64,000 bases of DNA from Diphasiastrum complanatum (lineage: Eukaryota; Streptophyta; Lycopodiopsida; Lycopodiales; Lycopodiaceae): assembly GCA_029204225.1 (NCBI GenBank), contig CM055096.1:34613143-34677142 (forward strand), in the 5' to 3' direction. Under the pieces are notes generated by a model. The model did no database searches. It saw only the letters and a list, made by a program, of their open reading frames with translations, and had not been told where the DNA came from. The translations under genes were made by a program, and so were the position numbers. Positions 49,126-60,607 of this stretch are shown here, one piece after another (positions within the stretch are counted from its first letter, which is position 1; each line of letters starts with the position of its first letter).

Positions 49126-49470
49126 AAGAAATAGATTTGATTGACTTGAAACTCACAAAGGTCTCACACTTGCAGTGTTTCACTCAAATTTGATTTCTAA
49201 TCCAAGAAATGGACTTATAATCATTGTTCTATCACTCCCTCACAAAGCTGGAATGAAGATAAGATGAAGTGAGAACTACTTTCAACCAAATCTTGCCAAG
49301 AAATAAATTTGATTGTCTCTAGAAACTCACTAAGGTCTCTCTCTTGTAGTGTTTCACTCAAATTAGATTTCCAATCCAACAAATGGACTTATAATCTCAA
49401 TTCTCGCACTCTCTCACAAAGTTGGAATGAAGATAAGATGATGTGAAATCTACTTACAATCAAATCTTGC
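49126..49470. repeat. two-copy 172-bp tandem repeat in the element's leader
   Basis: 'AAGAAATAGATTTGATTG' through 'GTGTTTCACTCAAATT', 'AAATGGACTTATAATC', 'GGAATGAAGATAAGATGA' and 'CAAATCTTGCC' occurs at 49126 and 49298. Confidence 0.88.
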
Positions 49471-49890
49471 CAATTTTGGCTATTTTTGGACAAAAAACCG
49501 ACTTAATCTCTTTCACACTTTTTGATGTACTTTCAAGACCTGTAAAACAAGTTTAGAGGACCTGATTTCAGCCTAGATTACTTAGATCTCCCTAAGTCAA
49601 ATCTAATCAATGGCACTCAATCTTGGTAGCTTATCCTAATATTTCCACCAAAAATTACATCAAAAGCTGAAAAATTGAATTTCTTTGGATCAAATGAATA
49701 CCATGCATTAAATGTAGGTTCAGAGGTTCCCACACATGTGGACAGTACAGATTTGGACCCCTACCAAGTTTGGGATCAAATTTTCTCACCAAATCAAGAT
49801 TCTAGCTTGCTCTCGTAATACTAAATTTTTTGCACCAAAACCTACTAAAAATGGATTTGCATTAGATCAATGGCTTATGCTCTTGTACTT

Positions 49891-49903
49891 GGCTCTGATA
49901 CCA
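49891..49903 (-). promoter_or_regulatory. primer-binding site, initiator Met-tRNA type
   Basis: Minus-strand TGGTATCAGAGCC directly beside the LTR. Confidence 0.9.
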
Positions 49904-50599
49904 TGTGAAAGTATTGTACAGTAGGACCATAAATGGATCTACAAAAGATCCACAAGAGAGATTGGATGTTTGCTTAACAATCTATCAAAAAACTAGACAC
50001 AAAAAAGTTGATCTAGATTGGCAATTTGACAAACAACAAGCAGTAACATTAAAAGCATTGATCAACATTCAAATTCAAGCCCACACGTGTGTACTACAGG
50101 CTGTAGTACGGTCGTCAACCTGAGAAACAAATAGAAATTGATTTGGTTTCATTTAGATCACAAAAACTCAATGTACATAGTGAACTAGCTTGAGATTGCC
50201 AATGAGCTCCAAAAATTTCTCTCTTCTTACTATGAGAGCTTGGAATGCATAGCAAATTCGACCTCATTCTTGAAGTTAGGTGGATTTCCAGCATGTAATA
50301 AGGAAGTTAACTCACTCTTCTTGTACTAAAATGAAACCTTAGCCTAGATCCTAGACTTATGCTTGGTAGGTAGCTAGTTGGTCAAATTTTCTCCTTAAAC
50401 TTAGATGTAGGTCCTATAAAGTAGGGATGACCACCAAATAGACATGACCAACTCTCTTGACTTGACCTAACCTACATTAGGAGTGGGTTGCCATGTGGCA
50501 TTTTGGTCATACTTTTGTGAAACCCAATTATGTACAAAATTTATACTATTCTTCATGGTTTTTTATCAAGCTAGATTTGCCAATTTTTGGCAATTCACA
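49904..50599 (-). repeat. 5' LTR of the 46684-50599 element
   Basis: 696 bp partner of 46684-47358. It ends AATTCACA where the other ends AATTCTTCACA. Confidence 0.9.
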
Positions 50600-53040
50600 T
50601 GTAGCGTGACATCTTTATTTGGGTACTTAATGCATAACACAACTATTGTAATTTATAGCGTATTTACATTAAGTTAATTTCTTTTCTTTTCTAACAACTC
50701 ACATTGCTCTTTTTTTGGATTGTTGCATTGAATACTTTCGAAAAAAAATGTGATACCTAAAACACAAAAAAAAGCACGAAAGATGATGACCGTGCTTGGA
50801 ATGGATTACGACACAATACATGGATGTCCATAAGACCATGTTCTATATAGAGGTGAGGACAATTTCAATGTCCAATGTGTAACACTTCACATTTTCGAGA
50901 TGACGTACACGGGGATAAAGTGCCACGAAAAGTGTATGATATTTTTCAATTATTCCACGATTGCAACGTTTATTTTGATATAAATCTTTGGCACAATTAA
51001 TGGATTGGCATGTCAAAAATTGATCTACGGATGATGTGATGCGAGTACCAAGTAATTCACCTGCATGGAAACATATTGAAGACCAATGGCCCAAGTCTAA
51101 AAACGAACCTCGTAATTTGAGATTTGGCCTTGTTATGGATGGCGTAAATCCTTTTAGCGTTCAAGCATCAACTTGGTCCACATGGCCAGTTGTGCTCGTT
51201 AATTATAACATACCTCCATGGTTGAGTATTAAAACGGGACGCTTGTTATTGGCTTTATTGATTCTAGGAAAGTACAAGGCTAAGAACATGGATGTGTATC
51301 TTGCACCTTTGGTCGATGAATTGTACATTCTTTGGAATGATATTCACGCTTACAACATCTCGAGACCTTTACAACAAAAGAACTTCATTATTCGTGGAAT
51401 TCTAATGTGGACGATGCATGACTACCCCAGTTTAGTGAATGTTTAGGTATATCTATATAACTAATCTTATCTGTTTTAGAGTTTAACATTTGAGTAAATT
51501 TAACTAAGCTTATGTTCAATTTGGTTTATGAACTATGCAGGTTTAACCACATTGGGTTACAATGCATGTTATATTTGTGGACCACTTTTGGAGGGTCGAC
51601 ATAGCACAAATATGTTAAAAAAAGTGGTGTACAAAAATCATCGTAATTACTTGCTGCCTGATCATCCTTTTCGAAGGTTGAATAGGCGATTTTTTGGAGG
51701 GCGAGAGATAATTCTCTAACTACACGACCACCCCCACGCATGGGAGCGGAATGGCATGGTGAATGGCTTGAACATCACGACATTAATTCTTCATGGAATA
51801 AATCCATTGATGGTATGAAACATCTGTCTAGTTTTTATAAATCACCCTATTGGAGGAATTTATTGATAAACCATCTGCTGGATCCTATGCACATATTCAA
51901 AAACGTTGGTGAATCCTTATGGAACCACATCCTTGGCATAAAAGACAACTTCGCAGCTCGTAAAGATCTACAAGTGGCCGATGTGAAAAGACCCTATTGG
52001 ATTCAATACACCAAAGGTGGAGATGAGATTCTACCTAGCGTGCCATGGATTCTTACAAAAGAGCAACTCTCATATGTTAAACATGTCATAAAACAAATGA
52101 GAACTCCAACAGGCTATGCACATTCTTTATGCAAATCATTTACCAAAGATGGTAAATTAAGTGGATTGAAATCGCACGATTGGCATAAGATGTTGCAATT
52201 CATACTTCCACTTTCTATTCGAGGTCTCTTCAACAATGACGTACGAAATATGCTTTACAATTTTTCATCGATGATTAGGTTTGTATATTTTTTTAAGCAC
52301 TTGTGTAAATATGTGTTGTTTCAATATTTTTATGTGTTAAACAACCTAATGTACCATCAATCTTGCAGGTGGATTTCCTCAAAAGAAATAAAAAATAGTG
52401 AATTAGATTCCATGAAAATCTAAATGATCGAAATGGTATGTTTGTTGGAAAGAGATTTTCCAACTTTTTTTTTGGATATACAAGTTCATCTTCTAGTGCA
52501 TTTGGTCGAAGAAGTATCAATTGCAGGACCTGTGCACACGAAATGGATGTTCTACCTTGAGCGCTTTATGAAAGTTTTGAAGGGCTTTGTGAGACAAAAG
52601 GCAAGGCCAAAAGGTAGCATTGCAGAAAGTTGGCTTGTACATGAATCTTTGTTTTATATCACCAAAATAATCTCACAATGTGGTGTGAAGAAGAAGATGA
52701 ACGTGTTAAAGGTGAAGTACCACAAGGAAATGGTGTGCAAAAGAGACTTTCACCTCAATTTAAAGAGAAAATTGACACGTTCATATTATATAATTGTGGA
52801 CAAATGAAAACATGGATTTCAAGGTATGAAGAAGCCAAAAAGGAAAGAAACATAGCATTGAAACGAAGAAGAAATATCAATCAAAGAAGAAGAAGAGAGT
52901 TGGAGAACAACGAACCTTTGGAGCCTTTACCTTTAGAATGCTCTCGTGAATGGGTTTTTGATACGATGCTAAAAGCATCCAAAAACGGAGAAGAATTGAC
53001 AGAATTAGAATGGGAATTTGTTCGTGGATGTGGATGGAAG
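50600..53040 (+). pseudogene. CACTA TNP2 transposase, central part (Transposase_21 and DUF4218)
   Basis: After the insertion the frame continues 'VTSLFGYLM'. Then come 'MTVLGMDYDTIHGCP' (about 50785), 'HGDKVPRKVYDIF' (about 50910) and 'DDVMRVPSNSPAWKHIEDQW' to 'LRFGLVMDGVNPF' and 'YNIPPWLSIKTG' (51036-51446). A probable intron (51448-51539, GT..GCAG) leads to 'CYICGPLLEGRHS' and 'HPFRR'. The next frame (51740-52290) has 'LLDPMHIFKNVGESLW' and 'LSGLKSHDWHKMLQF'. Another intron-like gap (about 52278-52368) is followed by 'MVCLLERDFPTFFLDIQVHL' and 'AGPVHTKWMFYLERFM'. Several stops and frameshifts mark it as dead. Confidence 0.88.
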
Positions 53041-53124
53041 GTTAGTGTAATATTGTTTTTGTACTACTCAATATATGAATAGTATTTCTAATTACACACA
53101 TTTGGCTTTTTTTTTGTGTTTTAG

Positions 53125-53722
53125 TATACATCATACACTGCCATGTGGACATATGGACACCATTACCGTGTTGAGAGAGTTGACAACAAGCGATGTACAT
53201 ATGATTGTGGTATAATGGCTGACTTTCAACAAGAGAGTCGTTCTAGTGCGAGGGAACCTAATGTTATTTCGGACGACCTAGACTATGTCGGCACATTGCA
53301 ACATATTTATGAAATCGGTTGCGAGACTAACGGCAAATACTTTATTTTTGACGTAAAATGGTTTAAGGTCATTTATCGTGAAAGCAACGCCACGATTAGA
53401 AATGATAACTCAAAGTTTTTTCAAATCGACTCAACAAAATGTATATCGATGGACTCTCATGACACTTTAGTATTGCCACAACATTGCGAACAAGTGAGAC
53501 TCTAAAATTCCAATGTCATTAATATTTGCAATCCAATTATTTATGTATCAATCTTATAAGACTAACTTAATTTTTTTTATTCTTTGGCAGATTATATTCC
53601 ATCCAGATCGAATAGACCCAAGATGGTGGTATGTGATCCCACTTAATGCAAGGAAACGACATGTGTTTGAAGAAAAAGATATTGTTGAACCACATAGGAA
53701 GTTGGGATGTCAAAGTCACTAG
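53125..53722 (+). pseudogene. CACTA transposase C-terminal (DUF4216-like) region
   Basis: Follows an intron-like gap (53041-53124, GTTAGT..TTTTAG). Reads 'YVGTLQHIYEIGCETNGKYF', 'IFDVKWFKVIYRESN' and 'DTLVLPQHCEQV', then across a further gap 'IIFHPDRIDPRWWYVIPLN', matching the 'F.CdWf' and 'sEQVFYv.D' pattern of the family's C-terminus. This part is nearly free of stops. Confidence 0.8.
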
Positions 53723-54729
53723 AAGAGCACTTCAAACACTCTTTCATTTATAGCAGATATGTACACTCCAGATGAGATCTATCAAATGCATTCACAACAA
53801 TCGACACTTTAGACATCAACATGCATTCCTGAATTGCATATGCATGCCACCTTATGCATGGGTCTGACAGTGGGCATTTTTCTAAAACTACTGGGAGTGG
53901 GTGCATAAAGCCAATTAGGATCATTGGTGGGTTGGACTGCAGGAATTTCAAAGAGCACATTAATACTAAAGCTGAAAGATCATGGAGCAAATATTAAAAA
54001 AACCACTTGAAAATTGTTGTTGAGTGTCCAAGCAAGAGTTGATCATAAGCATAAGACCAGAGACTTTGGGTTCTTGGTGTGGGGACCCCACCCCCAGTGG
54101 ATATTGCCATGTTAGCTTATTTTTTGTCATAAAAAATCGGACTTGAATTGTGACAATTTTTAAGTTTTTATGAGAAAATCGGGTTAAAATGACCGATGAT
54201 TGTAAATTATTGCATGTATTTTATTTACAGTTCGGGCATCTGGCCTGCCCAATAATAGCCAAAATAGAATTTTTAAATTTTTGTAAATATTTTTTCCAGT
54301 AAATTAGAAGTATGTAACAACACTTTCAATGTACTTATGACATTCAGTTAATAAAAGACCACAGTGCGTTTTGATTTCACCTGCCGACTAATGAAATCTC
54401 AGTCACGGGACATAGCATCAATAGCAGCATCAATATTAAATAGTTCAAAGAAATCGACAATGGGGATAAAAACCAATGACTTGAACAAAACCATCAATAA
54501 GGTACTTCAGGCAGGTTAACTTCTACCAAAATCGGTCATCAATACAATACACACAGAAAATTTGGACAGTGGCCGTCAAAAAACATCGAGTTTCTACATA
54601 AACATCAAGCAAATACCAGTTCTCAAAGCCAAAAATATCAAGTTTTATTGGATTAAAATTCCTAGAGTGCAAGTTTCATCATATTCTACAAGTGGTTCCA
54701 ATAGTGGAATCTGGTGTCATCTACACCTT
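53723..54729. other. no gene recognised
   Basis: Should include the CACTA right end, but no inverse of the left subterminal words is seen. A G/C-rich patch 'GGGGACCCCACCCCCAGTGG' (about 54078) stands out from AT-rich surroundings. The frame at 54562-54819 runs into the copia LTR and is not a gene. Confidence 0.45.
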
Positions 54730-54734
54730 GTCAC

Positions 54735-54994
54735 ACTTAGAATTTGCTTCGAACGGGAACACAGATCATGCTACACAGTAACACAGACAGAAAACACTCT
54801 CCACAATAAGCTCACATAGCAACTATATTTCTCAAAATGAAATTACACTGTACATATAGTTGTTCACTCAGGCAACTCATGCATGACCCAGGTTGCCGTT
54901 GGCGGGACATGTGTCTCGTCGACTTGCCTCGTGGCGAGGCCAACTGATAGGACCCATAGTACAGTAGCACAGTGATTCTACTTTAATTCTAACA
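54735..54994 (-). repeat. 3' LTR of the 54735-60277 copia element
   Basis: 260 bp. Lacks the 14-bp 'ccttatcaactgat' duplication found in the other LTR. Confidence 0.9.
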
Positions 54995-55006
54995 TCTCCC
55001 TTAAAG
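54995..55006 (-). promoter_or_regulatory. polypurine tract
   Basis: Minus-strand TTTAAGGGAGA directly precedes TGTTAGAATT. Confidence 0.8.
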
Positions 55007-55086
55007 TAGAGTCTACTTTTTATATAGTCATATACATAGCTTTAAAGTTAACAAACTTTAAGTACAGAAAGCTTTGATCTAACTTA

Positions 55087-56340
55087 TCAAACTTTTCTCC
55101 AGATCCATACATTTTCTTTTGAAGCTTGATATGCTACGATGTACTCTGCCTCGGTCGAAGAAAGCGCAGTGAAAATATCAGCTAGTTGTTCTTCCGTACT
55201 ACAATGAACAACATGAATTTCACGACTCAGTAGCCTCTCACATATAAAGTGATACTGAATCTCAATGTGTTTGGTTCTCGCATGGAACACTGGATTCTTT
55301 GCTAGCTGAATTCCACTCTGACTGTCGCTATGTAACGTCGTGAGATTTTTCTGCTTCATGTCAACTTCTTCCAAGATTTGTCTCAACCATATAGCTTCCT
55401 GTGCTACACTACACATTGTCTTATACTCTGCTTCTGTGGTGGATAGAACAATTGTACTTTGCTTCTTACTAGACCAGGAAAAACAACTACCACAAAACTG
55501 GAATACATACCCTGTGGTGGATCTACAAGCCATAATCTGAAGTGCCTTTCACATAACGCAAAATGCGTTTAGCTGCCTTCCAATGCGTTTCTGTAGGTGT
55601 TGTCATAAACTGACTTACAATGCCAACAACATAGCATATATATGGTCTAGTCATGGTAAGGTAAATCAAGCTCCCTACTAACTACCTATACAGTGTAGCA
55701 TCAAATGATTGTGACTCATCAAGCTTAGAAAGCTTTTTACCTGGTTCAATAGGAATATTCACTAGTTTGCAATCCTGCAACCTAAACCTGTGCAGCAACT
55801 CTTTGACATACTTCACATGTGTTAAAACCACTTCGTGTCCTTTTTGCCACACCTCTACTCCAAGGCAATAATGCATCAGGCTGAGATCTGTCATCTCGAA
55901 TTATTCCATGAGGTCTTTCTTGATTATATCTATCATCTCTTGATTATTTCTCGTAATAATCAAGTCAGCAACATAAAGAGCAATCAAAGCAACCATACCA
56001 TCAAAGCATAAGACATATAGATTTGGATCAGAATGTGTTCTCACCATCCCCTTTGAACAAAAGTAGGCATCAATCCTGCTATACCACGCACATGGTGCAT
56101 ACTAGCGCAAAGGTCTCCTCATAGTCGATACCTTTACTTTGTGCATACCCTTTGATCACCAATCTTGTCTTGTACTTTGTTGTACTTCCATCTGCATGGT
56201 ACTTAGTCATGTATACCCATTTGCTATACCCATTTGCAACCAATGAAGTTCTTGCCAACTGGTGGTTCTACTAGGTCCCATGTGCTATGCTTAGCAATTG
56301 ACTCCATCTCCTCTCCCATGGCCTTGATGCAAATGTCATC
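55087..56340 (-). pseudogene. copia RT and RNase H, with mutated palm and duplicated RNase H motif at the end
   Basis: RT fragments: '[20 protein letters not shown]' and '[11 protein letters not shown]' (about 56100-56220), then a deletion to '[14 protein letters not shown]', then the palm as 'LYVADLIITRN' (55964-55975), where YVDD has become YVAD. The next frame gives 'MHYCLGVEVWQKGHEV'. RNase H (55087-55533) keeps 'STTGYVFQFCGSCFSWSSKK', 'LSTTEAEYKTM' and 'HARTKHIEIQYHF'. After 'LADIFT' comes a second, different RNase H motif 'ALSSTEAEYIVAYQASKENV'. The protein then stops. Confidence 0.88.
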
Positions 56341-57487
56341 ATCCTTCGCTACCATAAGTCGAAGGTTCTTTGCTTTGAATAATGCTAGATAGGAGAGTAT
56401 AATTTGCTTCATACCTTTCAGGTTGTGTCTTCTCTCTTGTTGATCTTCGTAGCTCTCCCTGGCTAGATGATCCTGGAAAGTCATCCATGTCGCGGCTCTC
56501 CAACAATCTCTCAAACCACTTAGGGAGCTTCCTGTCAGGTGATCGGCTTCCTAGTGAAAATGTATCCCACGGTACATCCTTCTCCTTGCGTTTGTCACCT
56601 ACAACTTCAATCTTTCTTGCACCAAAAGGTTTGTCTCTACCTCTCCAACATGTCTCTTGAGGTTGAGTAGCAGTATCTTGAGATGTATCCTCATATTCAT
56701 CACTCGGAAGGTCAATGAATGGATCATCATCAGGTGGTATCCTCACTATACCATCTTTCCCACTAGACATATCTATCTTCTTAGCATCCTCGTCTTCATA
56801 CATCTTGGATTCATCAAAGATAACATCACGGCTTACATGGATTTTGTTTTCCACTGGATCAAAACATCTATAGCCCTTTAGACGATCATCATATCCTAAG
56901 AAAATACACTTGATAGCTTTTACATCAAGTTTACGTCTCTCTTCCTTAGGAATGTGTACAAAGGCCTTACATCCAAAGATTCGCAAGTGGTTCGCCTTTG
57001 GCTTCTTCTTCGTGAATGCTTCCTCAGGTGTTATCTTTGGTATGGCAATGGTAGGACTTCTATTTTGAAGATAGACTGTCGTATTGCATGTTTCTGACCA
57101 AAAATCTTTTGGTAGTTTCATCTCAGGTAGCATAGATCTGGCACTTTTCACAATCGTACAATTCTTACGCTCAGCTACACCATTGAGAGCGGGAGTATGA
57201 GCTTGCGTAAATTGTCTTTTAATCCCACATTGATCATAAAGATCATTGAAGTCATTAGACTTGTACTCACCTCCACTATCTGATCTTAGGGCTTTGATCT
57301 TCCTACCTGTCTGATTTTCGACCAATGCTTTGAAGCTCTTGAAATTGTCAAATGCATCCGATTTCTTCTTCATGAAGTAGATCCACGTCTTACGTGACAT
57401 ATCATCAATAAAGGTCATGAAATAGAAGGCTTTACCTAAGGACATGGTCCTCATAGGCTCGCATAAATCTGTGTGGATTAAATCCAA
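56224..57487 (-). CDS. copia integrase frame
   Basis: A 382-residue frame (56339-57487) continues into a second (56224-56514). Catalytic residues of the DD35E core are present: '[10 protein letters not shown]' (Asp), '[10 protein letters not shown]' (Asp) and 'LNGVAERKN' (Glu). The GKGY-type linker region follows ('[20 protein letters not shown]', '[18 protein letters not shown]', '[10 protein letters not shown]'). An acidic, Asp/Glu/Pro-rich stretch leads to RT. The zinc-finger part belongs to the preceding, separate frame. This is the best-kept enzyme of the element. Confidence 0.88.
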
Positions 57488-57515
57488 GATGTTATTTGCT
57501 CTTGCAACACCACCT

Positions 57516-58674
57516 TTATTGAACTTCTCTTAATGTTGCTTCCCATATACACATGATTCGCACATCGATTTCAAGTGGTCTTCTATAGTAGGCAATCATG
57601 TTACCATCTCCAATTTTCTCATCAAATTGAGGCTTCCCAAGTTCAAGTGACCAAGCCTCATGCCACAACTCAGTTTGCGATGGAATGAACGATACGAGTC
57701 TATGTTGACCCTTGATTGTAGCATTCAACCTGTACAATTTTGTATTGGGATCCCTTACTCCATCCGCAATAACTTTGAATTTTTGGTTCACATCCTTCAC
57801 AAAGCAACGATCATGGGCAAATTCTAATTTCAACTTTTGATCAGTAATGACTCCAACAAAAAGTAGATTTTTTTTCAAACCTGGTACGTAAAGTACCTCC
57901 CTGATCATCCTGCTTTTGCCACCAGGTAGTTGGATTGAAACGGTGCCTATCCCCTTGATCTTGCACACATCGCCATTTGCTTGTGAAATGGACGGTCCTT
58001 TATCCAACACTTTCAAGCTACTGAACCAATTCTTGTTACTTGTCATGTGTCTTTGGCTCCCGAGTCAATATACCATGTCTGATCATCTTGATTAGATGAC
58101 AATGCAGATATGAAGATGCTAGAGTCTTCAATCTCACCCTCATTGACAAGGTTACCTACTTGCTTTGGTTTCCCCTTGTCTTGACATTCACTCTTCCAAT
58201 GGCCCTTTTTACCACAATGGAAACACTTGACTTTTTTCTTGGTCTTACTGGAAGATCTTTCATCCTCCTGAGTCTTGGCAAATTGCTGTTTAGATGTACG
58301 TCTGAATGTGCTCTCCTTGCTCCATTCGGGCACTATTCAGCTTTTGACTTCAGAAACATGATTCTTGACAGATTTAATGTCTCAAACTGCTCCTTTAGCA
58401 CATCTCATGCCTGTCTGGGTGTAACAACATCACAAATGTGGATAATAATGTGATCCTTCACTGAAAAGTTAATGAAGGTCAAAGCTTTCCTCATTTTTTT
58501 GTCGAACACTTTGATAGCCGCTTCATTTGGCGGCCTTCTCTCATCACCTGTGATGACTTCCCACACGTCTTTCTCCATCAGTATGTTTTTCATTTTGTAT
58601 TTCCACACTGCATAGTTGGAAATCTCGTCCAATTTGCTACTTTCACTCAAAATGGACTCTCCCATGTTTGTCAT
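57516..58674 (-). pseudogene. copia gag and protease, frameshifted and internally deleted
   Basis: Gag begins at 58674 ('MTNMGESILSESSKLDEISN', 'YAVWKYKMKNILMEKDVWEV') and stops at 58405. A large middle part is missing, and the next frame (58043-58333) carries an intact CCHC knuckle 'CFHCGKKGHWKSEC' and the protease site 'TWYIDSGAKDT'. The third frame (57516-58046) has 'HMTSNKNWFSSL', 'VLYVPGLKKNLLFVG' and the pre-integrase region 'LYRLNAT', but the HHCC zinc finger is broken. Confidence 0.85.
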
Positions 58675-59990
58675 CGCAAAACTGCTTGAAACTTCTGTCG
58701 TAGGCTAGAAACAGTATGTCGAGGCCAACTGTGATGTCAGAAGTTGAAAATAATGATCTGCACTTTTTCCCTTACCAGGCCACTCACCGCTTTTCCACCA
58801 ATTTGAAAGCCAAATCGGCGTCACCTTCCGAAATGCACTCAGTCGTCAACTCCCAACTGCGTGCCCAGTAGAATGGTGAAATCACTTTTGGCACACTCCG
58901 AACACTTTTTCCTCTGCAAGCACTCTATCTTGCTATACCGTACTTGCAGGTACAGTCTGGGTGCCCTTCGTTTGGAGGTTATCGCCTTTCGTTTGGGTCA
59001 AAACGGACAAAGGACCCAAAAATAGGGATTTTCCTTGTTTTTGAACTGTTTCTTCACCTTGAAGAAACTTCACTCTTCACTTGTAAAGGGACCCAACTCA
59101 AATTTCAACGTGAAAATTTTCATTGAAGTTGAAGGCCAAAATACACTTCAAGACCCTTCAACCTTTCATGGGCTTCTGTCATCCAACGGTCACTTAAATC
59201 CAATGGTCCACACTGCTTCTCGGAAACACGATCTATACCATTGATTGAGCCTTAGGCAGATCCTACAATGTCATGCAACTTTGCGTACCGAATCAGTTTC
59301 CACAGGCCGTTGGGTCCTTCCAGACGCAATGGGACCAGTCACGCTTGCCACGCGCGACTGTCCGCGCTACCTCCTCCTCTCTTCTCCTCCTGCAAGCTTC
59401 CTTTCAAGCTTTTCTCCCAGGGTTTTATAGCTATGGCTGCCAACAGAGAATTGGTTCTGCACCCTCATACTTCCACGGCCATCCACGGCCTTCTTTGGTC
59501 TGATTCGCACTGCTAGGGCGCCCTCCTCTGGATTCTCATAGCTTCCAAAGCAATTCAGAATGGAAAGAAATCTTTGATTTTGTGCTCCCAAATCCCAAAC
59601 CAAGGTTATTCACACAAATCTATTCTTGGCTTCTAATTCACAATGTTCTGACAGGCCTATCCTCTTGCTCTGAGATCGCCCTACTGTTTGAACTCTGATG
59701 CTTCAATCCGTTTGTCAAACGGTGTCCGATTGAATGCACACTGACTGCAAACACCAAGTAGCCTTCTTTCGGAATTTCAAAATTCCGTTTGTTGAGATTC
59801 TTATTCAGCCGACAACCCTTGTCTCTGAATCCTCACACAGTCTCAGACTCACCAAGCTTCTGTGTGCTAAACTCTCTGCACCAGTGCTTCTCCTTCCGTC
59901 TTCAACCCGCTGTAAACCTCGAACTCTCAGAAGACAGTTCTCCCGAAGCTCTCTTCAACGACGATGATGTACTGTGTACACTCCTTGTAC
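58675..59990 (-). other. leader of the copia element
   Basis: About 1.3 kb between PBS and gag. Short open frames on both strands, none recognisable. Confidence 0.5.
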
Positions 59991-60004
59991 GGCTCTGATA
60001 CCAA
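59991..60004 (-). promoter_or_regulatory. primer-binding site, initiator Met-tRNA type
   Basis: Minus-strand TGGTATCAGAGCCG adjoins the LTR edge. Confidence 0.9.
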
Positions 60005-60277
60005 CTTAGAATTTGCTTCAAACAGGAACACAGATCATGCTACACAGTAACACAAACAGAAAACACTCTCCACAACAAGCTCACATAGCAACTGTATTTC
60101 TCAAAATGAAATTACATTGTACATATAGTTGTTCACTCAGGCAACCCATGCATGACCCAAATTGTCGTTGGCGGGATGTGTGTCCCGTCGACTTGCCTCG
60201 TGGCGAGGCCAACTGATCCTTATCAACTGATAGGACCCACAGTATAGTAGCACAGTGATTCTACTTTAATTCTAACT
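60005..60277 (-). repeat. 5' LTR of the 54735-60277 copia element
   Basis: 273 bp partner of 54735-54994. It carries a short duplication ('CCAACTGAT' repeated). Confidence 0.9.
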
Positions 60278-60607
60278 GTAACTACTCTGGCTAGTTTGGG
60301 CTCTATGGTGTGCTTTTTCTTGTGTACTAAAAGGGCCGCTATATCTTTCTTTCACTTGGTTCTACGTATGATAAGTTGGCATCACACTATCTCTCTCAGC
60401 TGCATAGTGTGGTCTTGGTTCTTATGGTTGGAACACATGTTGTAATCTCATCCTATTTGGCAACTCATTTGTAGGCATAGGAAAGTTCTCATCTAAGTTG
60501 ATTGCTCTTACTATTTGGTTGATGTTTTGTCACTCAAACATGGAACGGTTAGCATCCTCTACAATCAATGCTCTAGATATTACTTCCTCAAAAGATGAAA
60601 CTCCTGA
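60278..60607 (-). pseudogene. tail of gypsy-type gag, stop-broken
   Basis: Continues from the gag frame upstream with 'SSFEEVISRALIVEDANRSM' and 'FPMPTNELPNRMR', then stops. The copia element begins at 60277, so the rest of the gypsy element was displaced. I could not recognise its continuation beyond 54734. Confidence 0.5.

Larger units (their letters stand above)
46684..50599 (-). mobile_element. copia-type LTR element, mostly non-coding, inserted in the CACTA transposase
   Basis: LTRs start TGTGAAAGTA and end TTCACA: 46684-47358 and 49904-50599. The minus-strand PBS TGGTATCAGAGCC adjoins 49904, and a polypurine tract (TTTGAGGAG) adjoins 47358, so the element reads on the minus strand. Flanks CATAG and TGTAG share 3 of 5 bases. 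The interior holds a gag fragment and little else, and a solo LTR from another family has landed in it. Non-autonomous or heavily deleted. Confidence 0.88.
44985..53722 (+). mobile_element. CACTA (En/Spm) DNA transposon remnant with two nested insertions
   Basis: Plus-strand fragments from about 46140 to 53720 follow the TNP2-type transposase of plant CACTA elements (Transposase_21, DUF4218 and DUF4216 regions) with intron-like gaps. Upstream, 44990-45480 is packed with TCCGACGT/CGACGTCC words typical of CACTA subterminal repeats. The left terminus meets the copia target duplication at 44985, and I could not find a matching inverted terminus on the right. An LTR element occupies 46684-50599. 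Confidence 0.85.
54735..60277 (-). mobile_element. Ty1/copia retrotransposon with LTRs, PBS and PPT; pol mutated and chimeric
   Basis: LTRs at 54735-54994 and 60005-60277 share ACTTAGAATTTGCTTC...TTTAATTCTAAC. On the minus strand the PBS TGGTATCAGAGCC adjoins the 60005 edge and a polypurine tract (TTTAAGGGAGA) adjoins 54994. Flanking 5-mers GTCAC and GTAAC differ at one base. Gag, protease, integrase, RT and RNase H follow in copia order. Gag and RT each carry a deletion. Confidence 0.92.

Noticed and set aside
58160-58453. Plus-strand ORFs within copia gag
   Set aside because: Antisense shadows. The minus strand has the zinc knuckle and gag motifs.
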